In this document: positions 18,539 through 29,000 of the stretch, in pieces
Layout: each line of letters starts with the position of its first letter
How positions within the stretch are numbered: the stretch's first letter is position 1
Assembly (NCBI RefSeq): GCF_030272895.1
Contig: NZ_JALRNF010000051.1
Location: forward strand, 1-35,729
From: Pseudomonas sp. BGr12
GTDB lineage: Bacteria > Pseudomonadota > Gammaproteobacteria > Pseudomonadales > Pseudomonadaceae
DNA: 35,729 nt
Direction: 5' to 3'
Made by a program: the position numbers and the translations under genes
The notes under the pieces: model-generated
Told to the model about the DNA's origin: nothing
Database searches by the model: none
Seen by the model: the letters and a program-made list of their open reading frames with translations, nothing else

Positions 18539-20054
18539 TCGGCGTTCCTTGCGAGCTGGCGAGAAGGTTGGAGCGTTCTTGATCATCGAGTGTCCGCTGG
18601 ATCTCCCTGGCCAGGGTCTTGATGTCGTGTCGTTCGATTTCCTTGGGCAGCGTGTCCAGGCCGACCGAGTTGTACAACCGGCCCCAGGCCGCCTGGGCAC
18701 TGGAGTAGGCCGCTTCGCGCTGGTAACGCGACAGCAGGTAGCGACCCTCGGCGCGAATCACCTCAAGTTCCGAGCCATAGGAGGTGCTGCGGGCTTTTTC
18801 AGCGTAGCTCAACAAGCTCTCGTCGACTTGCAGGCTCTGATCGGCAAACTCCACTTCCTGGCGCGCCAGCTGATAACGCAAGGTGCCGACCCGTACCTGG
18901 GTGAGAATGGCCATCGACAGCGCCACCCGGCGCATGTCGTCGGTCTTGGTCTGCGACTCGGCGGCACTGTTGAGCGACGGCAGTTGCAGCAGACGCAGCA
19001 GGTTCATCGAGACCTGTACGCCGGTTTCCGTCCAGTCGCTGTTGTAGTTGAACTTGTTGGAGTCGTACTTGTAGCCGTAGTCCAGGGTCACGTTGGGCCA
19101 TAGTTGCGCCTTGGCGATCTTCAGGTCGTTTGCGTTGACCCGCTTGCGGTACCACTCTTCCATGATTTCCGGGCGGTGTTTCAACGACAGCTGCTCAAGC
19201 TTGTCCATGTCCGGGGCGATCTGCGGCAGCACCGGTTCCGTTTCGTCGGCCAGCACCAGGCGCGAGCCCGGCGGCAGTGACATCAACGCCGACAGTTCGG
19301 CGCGGGCGAACTCCAGGTCCTGGCGACGGACCGTCAACAGGTAGATGGAGTCCAGCAGCGCGCGCTGGTAGGCCAGCACTTCCTGGCGCGGCAGCAGGCC
19401 CTGGGTCTCGGCCTGGCGTGCCGACAGCAAGGCCTGGTGGGTGCGCACCAGCAAACGATCAACCTGGGGCATAAGGCGTTGCGCACTGAGGGCGCGCCAG
19501 TAGGCGTTGCGCACGTCCTGCAGCACGTTCTGCGCGACCTTGCGCCGACGTTCTTCGGCCATGAGGATCTGGTCGCTTTTCTGCTGGGTGCGGTAATAGG
19601 CCACGCCAAAGTCCAGCAGGCTCCAGCTCATGCCCAGTCCATAGAGCTGGCGGTAACGCTCTTCGGAGGTGGACGCGCGCAAGCTTTGCTCGCGGTCTTC
19701 GATACCGATCGAGGTACCGCCGGAGTCGTTGTTGCGCCCGGCGTAGCCCGCCGAGGCGACCACGCGCGGCAGCATTTCGTGGCTGGAGACATCGCGCAGG
19801 TCACTGGCCAGCGCGCTTTCCATCAGCTTGAGGCGGTAGTCCAGGTTGTACTTCAGGGCGCGGGCAGCGGCCTCGTAGAAGGTGATGGGGGTGGTCACCG
19901 GCTCCTGGTTCGCATACATCTGCGCCTGGTCGTGAAGGATGCGTTGCCGGGTTTCTTCCTCGGTGTACTCGACGGGCTTGGTCGCAGAGCATGCGGCCAA
20001 TAAGACTGTTGAGGCGATGGCCGTACTGAACAACGTTTGCGGCAGTTTTGGCAT
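18522..20054 (-). CDS. TolC/OprM-like outer-membrane efflux lipoprotein
   Basis: This is a 510-residue protein with a lipoprotein signal (STVLLAAC, lipidated Cys near residue 22) and two tandem outer-membrane efflux repeats, about residues 60-260 and 275-490, rich in long helices (for example NVLQDVRNAYWRALSAQRL and RRVALSMAILTQVRVGTLRYQ) and matching beta strands. AAGGA lies six bases before ATG 20054. The start is only 20 bases after the adhesin stop, so it is co-transcribed with it. It should form the trimeric channel-tunnel through the outer membrane for export of the giant protein. Lipidation is common in OprM-type channels but less so in TolC channels of type I secretion. Confidence 0.92.
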   Translation of the reverse strand: MPKLPQTLFSTAIASTVLLAACSATKPVEYTEEETRQRILHDQAQMYANQEPVTTPITFYEAAARALKYNLDYRLKLMESALASDLRDVSSHEMLPRVVASAGYAGRNNDSGGTSIGIEDREQSLRASTSEERYRQLYGLGMSWSLLDFGVAYYRTQQKSDQILMAEERRRKVAQNVLQDVRNAYWRALSAQRLMPQVDRLLVRTHQALLSARQAETQGLLPRQEVLAYQRALLDSIYLLTVRRQDLEFARAELSALMSLPPGSRLVLADETEPVLPQIAPDMDKLEQLSLKHRPEIMEEWYRKRVNANDLKIAKAQLWPNVTLDYGYKYDSNKFNYNSDWTETGVQVSMNLLRLLQLPSLNSAAESQTKTDDMRRVALSMAILTQVRVGTLRYQLARQEVEFADQSLQVDESLLSYAEKARSTSYGSELEVIRAEGRYLLSRYQREAAYSSAQAAWGRLYNSVGLDTLPKEIERHDIKTLAREIQRTLDDQERSNLLASSQGTPNVIQP

Positions 20055-20074
20055 GGTCTGTCCTTGGTCCTGGC

Positions 20075-23000
20075 TTATTCACTGGTGCGGTTGTCCATGG
20101 CCCGCAGGCGCTCGGCGGCTTCGCGCAGCTGGGCGCGGAAACCGGGTGCTACGCGTGCCTCGGAAGGTGGTGGTAACTGGGCATCTCCTTTAGTCAGGTG
20201 GGCGGGATCGGTGGCGAATACCGAAGGGTCGGGGAGCAGCCCGTCGGCGCTGAGGTTGATGCGTGACTGACGTCCGAGAATCCAGGCCATGTCATTTTCG
20301 CTGGCCACGCGGCTGTTGCGCACCGCCCCGGCAACGAACTGACCCGGTACCTGGCTGAGGCGCTGGTTCAGGGTTTCGCTAAGGATTTCTGGGGTTTTAC
20401 CATAGCTCAGATTACTACCGTCGGCTTGCCAGCTGGAGAGCTCAAGCGCGCGGCTCTGACGCTCCACTACCGGGGCGATGAACACCACCGGATCGACGTC
20501 GGGCAATGGCAGGCGGCGGAACGGATCGAGCGGGTCGCGATCAAAGAACGGGCCGACCGGCGCAGGAATGAACGGCGCGGTGATATCCAGGGTGATCGTC
20601 AGTTGGGCAAGGTCGGTGGCGCCGGCGCGGTCGATCACGGTGTAGGTGAACACATCCTGGAGCACCGGCCCCAGGCCTGCGGCGGCCAGCACTTCAGGGT
20701 TGGTCAGGTCGATGCTGTAGGTGTAGCTGCCGTCGGCGTTGATCACCAGGGTGCCGTAGCGTCCGGCAAGCGGCTGACCGATCACGCCGCTGGTGCCGGT
20801 GCCGTTTTCAGGGCCGGTACGAATGGCGCTGACACTCAAGGCGTCGCCGCCATCGACATCGCTGTCGTTGGGCAGCACATTGCCCGATGCCTGCGGCGCG
20901 CTGACCTGGTCGCTGGCGGTATTGCTGTTGTCGAGTGCCACCGGCGCGTCATTGGCACCCTGGATCAGTACGTTCAGGCGGGCTTCGGACTCGGCGCCGG
21001 CGGTGTCGCGCATGCGGTAGGTGAACACCTCGCGCAGGGTTTCGCCTGCGGTACGCAGTGCTTGTACCACAGGGTTGTTGTTGTCCAGCACGTACTGGTA
21101 GCTGCCGTCGGCGTTGAGCACCAGGCTGCCATAGCGGCCGGTCAATACCTGGCCGGCAGTGGCGGCATTGCCGGTTTCGCTGGTGACCGACAGCACCTGG
21201 CGGGTTTCGCCCAGGGCCGGGCTGTCCACGTCGGTGTCGTTGTCCAGTACGTTGCCGGTGGGGTCCAGGCCTGGCTGGTTGTTGCCGACACCACCGGCTT
21301 CGATGGCGACGGTGTCATCGTCGAACGCAATCGGCGTATCGTTGCGACCATCGATGGTGATGGTCAGTTGCGCGGTATCGTCGGCCAGGTGGCTATCGAC
21401 CACGGTGTAGGTAAAGACGTCCACCAGCACCTGGCCACTGGTGCGCAGGGCCTGCACGGCGGCCAGGCTGTTGTCGACGGTGTAGGTCCAGCTGCCGTCG
21501 GCGTTCATCACCAGGTCGCCATACAGCCCGCGCAGGCTAGTGCCCACGGTGCCGCTGGTGCCCGTGCCGGCTTCACTGCCGGTGCGGATGGTCGATACCT
21601 TCAGGTCGTTGTTTTCCAGGTCGATATCGTTGCTCAGCACGTTGCCACTGGGGTTGAATCCGGGCGTGGCGTTGTTCAGCCCGCCCGCTTCGACGGCGGT
21701 GGCCGCATCGTCGATGCCATCGGGGGCGTCGTTGCGGCCGATAACGATGATCGACAGCTGGGCAAGATCGGTCAGCCCGCCAAGGTCAGTGATTTCATAG
21801 GTGAAGTCGTCCACCAGCACTTGCAGGAAGTCCAGGGCCAGTACCGCCGGGTTGGTGCTGTCGACGGTGTAGGTGTAGCTGCCGTCGGCATTGATCACCA
21901 GGGTGCCGTACTGGCCCACCAGCACGTTGCCGACCGTACCTGCGGTGCCGCTACCGGCCTCGGGGCCGGTACGGATACCGGTGACCGTGAGGCCGTCGCC
22001 CTGGTCGACGTCGCTGTCGTTGGGCAGCACATTGCCGCTGGGGTTGAGGGTCAGGCCGTCGCCATTGTCGGCCACTGCAATGTTGACGTTGTCGCGTGCC
22101 ACCGGCGCGTCCCAGGCACCCTGGACGACCAGGCTGAACTGGGCGGTGTCCTCGGCGCCGGCGGTATCGCGCATCCGGTAGGTAAAGAACTCCTGCAGGG
22201 TGTCGCCAGGCTTGAGTGCCTGGACAACTGCCAGGCTATTGTCGACCTGATAGCTATAGCTGCCGTTGGCGAATACGGTCAGGGTGCCATAGGTGCCGGT
22301 GATGACCTGGACGCCGGCGACCGCGGTAAACGCGCCGCCTGCCGCTTCCGTGCCGGTGCGAATGCCATTGATGGTCTTGCTGTCGCCGGCGTCGACATCG
22401 GTATCGTTGCTCAGCAGGTTGCCCGTGGGGTTGACCCCGGGGGTGGTGTTGTTGGTGCCACCGGCTTCCACCGCCACGGCGCTGTCGTTGACCGCCACAG
22501 GGTTGTCGTTGCGGCCCTGGATGGTGATGGTCAGGTTGGCGGCGCTGAGTGCGCCCGACAGGTCGCGGATGGTATAGGTGAAGGATTCGCTCAGGGTATT
22601 GCCCGCCGTGCGCAAGGCCTGCACCAGCGGATTGCTGTTGTCGACCAGGTAGGTGTAGCTGCCATCGGCGTTCAGGGTCAGGCTGCCGTACTGCCCGGCA
22701 AAGCTGCTGCCCACGGTGCCCGCGCGGGGCCCTTGACGCACCGACACCACGGTCAGGGTTTCGCCGAACTGATCGACGTCGATGTCGTTGGCCAGCACAT
22801 TGCCGCTCGGGTTGCTGCCGGGGGTGCCGTTGTTCAGGCCTCCGGCTTCCACGGCAATGGCGCTGTCGTTGTTGGCCACCGGCGCATCGTTGCTGCCCTG
22901 GATGGTGATGGTCAGCACGGCAATGTCGGTGGTCCCGGCGGTATCGATCACGCTGTAGTTGAAGCTGTCGATCAGGGTGTTGCCGGGGCGCAGGGCCTGG

Positions 23001-26000
23001 ACGGCCGCCATGCTGTTGTCCAGCCGGTAGCTGTAGCTGCCATCGGCATTGAGGGTCAGCCAGCCATAGGTGCCGCGCAGTTCGCTGCCCAGGGTACCGG
23101 CGGTGCCGGCGCCCTCGCTGGCGCCGGTGCGCACCGAGGCCACTGCCTTGGTTTCGCCGTAATCGATCGTATCCTCGGCTCCGCCATCGACATCGTTGTC
23201 GTTGTCCAGCACATTGCCGGTGGGGTCGACGCCGCCGCTGGAGTTGTTCACGCCGCCTGCTTCCACGGCGAGATTGCCGTCGTCGCTGGCCACCGGGTTG
23301 TCGTTCTGGCCACGGATGACGATGATGATCTGGGCGCTGTCGGATTCGTTTTCCGAATCGGTGACGGTGTAGGTGAACACCTCCACCAGCAGGTCATCGA
23401 TGCCGCGCAGCGCCTCGACTTCAGGATTGCTGTTGTCGATGACATAGGTGTAGGTGCCATCGGCCTGGAGGGTCAGCGCGCCGTACTTGCCGATCAGCGC
23501 CTGGCCAACCGTACCGGCCACACCGTTGGTGGCACTTTCAGTTCCGGTGCGTATGCCCGTTACGCTGACCGGGTCGCCATCGGGGTCGACGAAGGTCACC
23601 TGGCGGATGGGCGCCGGCGGTACGCCAGGGTCGAGCCCGGGCGAGGTGTTGTTGACGCCGCCTTTCTCGGTCGCCAGCACGATGGCGTCCTGGGCGTGAG
23701 GCGGGTTGTTGGCGCCGGTGACCACGATCACCAGTTGCGCGGTGTCGGTCAGCCCGGCGGAGTCGACGATCTGGTAGGTGAACACCACCTCCATGCTGAC
23801 GCCGCGGGGCAGGGCAATGATCGCATCGTTGTCGCTGTTGACGTCAAAGCTGAACGAGCCATCGGGGTTGATGGTCAGGGTGCCGAAGGTTTCGGCGCTG
23901 ACAATCGGGACGTCATTGATGTCCCGGGCAAAGGTCGCATCGATGGTCACCGGCCCCGTGGTCACCGGCGTCAGCGCGCCATTGGCCGGTTCAATGCCGT
24001 TGGCCGCTTCCAGGCCACTGCGAATGCCATTGACCTGCAGCACGGTGTTGGGACGGTCGGCCGCATCCACGTCGAGGTCGATGCCGTTGCCGGGCGGGCC
24101 GGAGTTGTCCGGGCGGCTGGGGAACAGGATGACGTTGCCGGTCGGGTTGCTTTCCGGGTCGTTGTTGCTGGCGCCGGCCTGGGCGGCGGCCTGGTCGTCG
24201 CTGGCGACCGGGTTGTCATGGTTGCCGCGTACGGTGATGCGCAGCTCGGCCAGGTCGTTCAGGCCCAGTGCGTCGGTGACCTGGTAGCTGAAGATCTCGA
24301 CCAGGGTGTCATTGGGGCCAAGGCGCTGCACCGTGGTGTTGCTGTTGTCGATGACGTAGGTGAAGCTGCCATCGGCGGCAATGGTCAGGGTGCCGTAGAG
24401 GCCGACGATCGGGCCACTGGTGCCGCCGGCAGGCACGAGGGTGAGCGGCGCGGTAGAGGTCAAGGGGGCGAAGCGGATGCCGGTGACGGCGATGGTTTCG
24501 CCATAGTCGATCGGATCGCCCGCACCGCCATCGACATCGTTGTCGTTGTCCAGCACGTTGCCGGTGGCATTGCCACTGGTGAGCGGCACCGTGGTGTCGT
24601 TGGGCTTGCCGATGTCGCTATTGCCGACGCCGCCTTGTTCCGTGGCGACGGCGATGTCGAGGTTACCGACCGGGGCATCGTTGGCACCCTGGAGGGTCAC
24701 GGTGAGGGTGGCGCTGTCCTGCAGGGGCGGGCCGCCGATGCCGATGTCGGAGATGGTGTAGCTGAACACTTCGACCAGCTGGTCGCCGGCCCGGCGCAGT
24801 GCCTGGACCTCGGCATTATTGTTGTCGACGATGTACTGGTAGGCGCCGTCGGCAGAGATCACCAGCTTGCCGTAGCGGCCGATCACCTCGATCGAACCCA
24901 GTGACGGCAGTGCCAGCACGACCCCGAGCGGCGAGGTGACCGAAATGACGTTGAGCACTTCGCGGTTGGTGGTCAGGTCGATATCGGTGTCGTTGTCCAG
25001 CAGGTTGCCGCGCGGATCGGTGCCGATCACCTGGTTGTCCGTGCCGCCGGCCTCCACGGCGGTGGCCAGGTCATCCACGGCATCCGGTCGGTCGTTGACC
25101 GGCTCCAGGTTGATCACCAGGAAGTCCCGGTCCTCGCGGGCATCGGTCAACTGTCCCGGAATGCCGTTGCCGTCGAAATCGCCGTAGTTGCCCAGGTCGT
25201 TGGTGAGGACCGTAAGGAAGTCGTTGCCGTTGAAGTCCTGGTTGCCCAGGTAGCTCAGCCCGGCCAGCGCCGCATTGATATCGGCGATGCGGCCGACCAG
25301 CACCAGTTCCAGGGTGCCGGACCCCGACACGGTCACTCCGGTTGTGGGGCCTGTGAGCGACAGGGTGCCATGGGTAACGCTCAGGGTGACCTGGATCGCC
25401 CGGCCGTTGATATCCGGGTCGCGTTCGGCATCCACGTCGCTGACGCTGATCCCGCCAATGGCCAGCGGCGTGTCCTCCTGGCCCTGCTGAAAGCCCGGCA
25501 GGCTGTTGACCGGGGCGTCGTTGACCTCGACATAGCCGGAGTTGGCCTGCTGGCTGCTGCCTTCGCCGAGGGTCACGCTGACCTGGCCCAGCGTACCGCC
25601 ATCGGTATCGATGCGCATGCGCAGCTCGCCGAACTGGCTGAGGCTGGTAACCGTGGTCGGTGCATCCAGGCGGTACAGCCCGGAGGGCAGCACACCGAAG
25701 GTAAAGCGACCGTTGCCGTCGGTGATGGTGCTGAAGGTCTTGTCGTCTGCGCTGCCAAGCACCCCATCGTTGCCGGCCCAGATCAGGTTGATGGTCTGGT
25801 TGGCGATGGCCAGGTCATAGGCCGGGGTACCCGGATCCGGGTCGGCATCCGGTGTGGCGTTGTTGGGATCGGTTGCCGCGGTAGCGGTGTCGTTCCACAG
25901 GGTGCCACTGATGATGCCCAGGCCCGCACCTTCGCGCAGCACATAATTGTTCAGGGTGGTGGCGTCGGCACCTGGACCGTCGGCCCCCGTGCGTTCACCG

Positions 26001-29000
26001 TTTTCAGTGCTGTCGACGCCGACGCTGGTGCCGCCCCAACTGGTGAAGGTCTCCGGCAGGCTGCTCCAGCTCAGGCTGGCGTCGCTGCTGGCGATGGTCA
26101 CGCCATTGGGCACATCGACCGTATACACCACGCTGACCTGGGTGCCGACATTGATCTGGGCGATGTCCACGGTCAAGCCGCCCGCGGTGCTGAACGTCAC
26201 CCCGGCCGGCAGGTTGCCCGGGCCGTAGGTGGTGCCACCGATGGTGATACTGACCAGGTTGTAGTTGCTGCCGGTGGGGAAGCCGTCGGTCAGGTGCACG
26301 TCGTAGGCGGGCAGGCCACTGCTGGCGGTGAAGCCGATGGTCACGGTGGCGTTGCCCGTTGTGCCGGCCGGGTTGGGGGTAAAGTCGGTAACCTGCTTGT
26401 TCAGTCCGGTGAACCCCGCCTCGACGATACGTTCGGTGAGGACGGCGCTGGTGGCGCGCAGGTTGCCGTTGACCACATCCTGGACGAACGCGCCGAGGCG
26501 CACGCCATCCTGGTTCTCGACGATGTTGGTCACCCGGGCGTTGAATTCGATCACCACGCCTTCAAGGTCGTCGTCGTTGCCGTCGTCACCGCCGCCATGG
26601 GGGCCGTTGACGAGGTTGCCGAGGCTGATGGTGATGACCTGGTTGCCATTGCCATCGATGGTGATCAGCACATAGTCCGGGTTGAGCACACCGGTCGGTG
26701 CAGCCCCGGACAGGTCCGGGGTGATGAACTGGGCTTCGGGACTGTTCTCGTTGCCCAGGATCTGCAAGGTACCGCCGATGATCAGGTCGGTCAGGTCGGT
26801 GACCAGGCCGCCATCGGAGATAAAGGCGATACGCATGCTGGCCAGGTCACCCAGGGTCAGGCCGTGACCGAGGGTGATGACCAGTTGGTAGTTGGGGTTG
26901 TTGCCTTCCGGCACCAGCACCGCGGCCCGGTAGCGGATGACTTCGCCGACCGCGACGGTTTCTTCCAGGGCATTGGTCGGATTGGGGGCGCTGGTGTCGG
27001 GCAGGCCGCCCACCCGCGACAGCTTGATGCCTTGCGCCACCGGGATGATCAGGATGTCGGCCTGGCGGTAATCGTTGAGCACGCCGCTGTTGAGCAAGCC
27101 GTCCTGGCCGGTGCGCTCGCCGGCAGGGTCGGCGCTGGTGCTACTGGTGCCGTTGAGGCTGGTCCAGCGGACCTCGGCCTGGTTGTCGAACTGCGGCACC
27201 GCCGCACCGCTGGCATTGACCACACCGGTGATGCGCAAGACCAGGGTGCCGCCCTTGGCGATATCGACGTTGCCGATGTTGACCAGTGTGCGGCCATTGG
27301 GGTCGAGGCTGAAGCTGGCACTGATGTCGGTGCTGACACCGTTTACGGTGTAGATCGCGCTGACCAGGGTCAACTGGTCCAGCTCGGTGGGCAGCACGCT
27401 GTTGAAGTTGATATCGAACGCATCGTAATCGGAGCCGGCGTTGCCGTTGCTGATGGTGATGGTGTACTCGACCGCGTCGCCTTCGTCGAAGCCGAGCCCG
27501 GGCGGGGTAACCAGTGTCTGATCCAGTTGCAGGGTCGGTTCCTGGATCGTGATGCTCGGCTTGGCCCCGCTGATCGCCACGTCGCGGCTGACCGGCGTGC
27601 TGCCATTGGGGGTGTCACCATCGGGGTCGCTGTAGTTGAGCGTGGCATCATTCTGGCGCACGGCGTTGGTCTGGTTGGCGGTCACGTTACTGGCCACCAG
27701 GCGCAGGCGAATGACAAAACTGTTATTGCCGGTGTTGTTGTCGCCGGTGGCGCTGGCGACCGTGAACACAAAGCGTGCATCGACGCCGTCATCACCCAGG
27801 GTTCCGGACGGCGCGCCGAGGCTGCCGACCGTGACGGTGCCGCCGAAATTCTGCGCCAACAGGCCGCCGGCGGTGAGGATCAACTGATAACCCTGGCCAT
27901 TGAAGCTGGTATCCAGGCGCATGCCGGGCGGAATCAGGTCGTCGATCCGCAGGTTTTGCGTGGTGCCTTCGGGCAGGGTGACGACGATGTCGTAGAGCAT
28001 GCTTTCGCCCACCACCAGGTTGGCGCCTGTGGTGTGGCTGGCGCTGGAGTCGGTCTCGTCGAGGCTGCCGCCGGCATAGTTCTTGGCGACGGTCGGGGCG
28101 GCGACCTGCTGGCCGGCCAGGTCGCTCAAGGGCGCGGAGCCGAGGAAGTTCTGCCCGCCTTCGACGCTGGCGTAATTGAGCAGTTGGGCGTTGGTCTGCA
28201 GCGTTGCGCTGGCGGCGATGGCGGCATTGACCGTCACGTCATAGCTGATGACCACCAGGTTGGCGCCGCTGGTGTCGGCCGCCGTACCCGGTCGGCCGGC
28301 GAGCAGGGCGCCGACGCCGGGGCTGTCGATGAAGGTGATGGTATTGGTCGCGTTGTCCACCAGGTAGTGGGTGCCGGCGACCAGCAAGGTGCCATCGCCG
28401 CGATAGATCAGCAGGTTGGCGGTCGACAGGCTGCCGCCGACGAAGGCCAGCCCCGGCGGCAGGGTGATGCTGGTGCGCACGTCATAGGCATTGCCACCGC
28501 CACTGTTTTCGATGGCGGTCACCAGGCGCAGGCGGTCATTGGCATCGATGCCGGTGACGTTGCCGTTGACCGCGGTGACGTCGGTGATGCTGCCGTTGAA
28601 GGGCACGCCGCCACTGCCTGGCGGGTTCCAGCTGCCGGTAGTGCCGGTCACGGTGCCATTGCTGGCAGAGACCACGCCGTGGCTGATCGACAGCACCGGC
28701 TCGGCGACCGAGGCAATCAGGGTCACGTCGTCGGTGGTCAGCAGCACGCTCTTGTCCAGGGTCCGGGTCTGGGTGGACTCGCCGAGCACGTTGAAGGCGC
28801 GCTGGTCGGCGAACGGCTGGTCACTGACTTTCAGGGTGAAGTCGATCGAGACACGGCTGCCGTTGACCCCGGGATTGACGTAGTCGGCGAAGGTGAACAC
28901 CAGCGAGTTGCCGGGGCCGAGGGTCACCGATATCGGGCTGTTGGGGTTGGTGTTGTCGCTGGCCAGGCGCCAGATGGTGGAGAGGTCCACGCCGCTGAGA

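Noticed and set aside
18539..18700. N-terminal extension of the small adaptor to 18700
   Set aside because: It lies inside the TolC-like gene, and a signal peptide with AAGGAA site places the start at 18538.
20426..24904. 1492-codon plus-strand open frame opposite the adhesin repeats
   Set aside because: It is antisense to a domain-rich coding frame, has repetitive Val/Gly/Ala-His composition, no recognisable domain or ribosome site, and is a by-product of GC-rich repeats lacking stops in this frame.
20590..25100. Regular repeats that might suggest a CRISPR array
   Set aside because: Units are about 375-500 bases, coding, and diverged; there are no short identical repeats with unique spacers and no cas genes.
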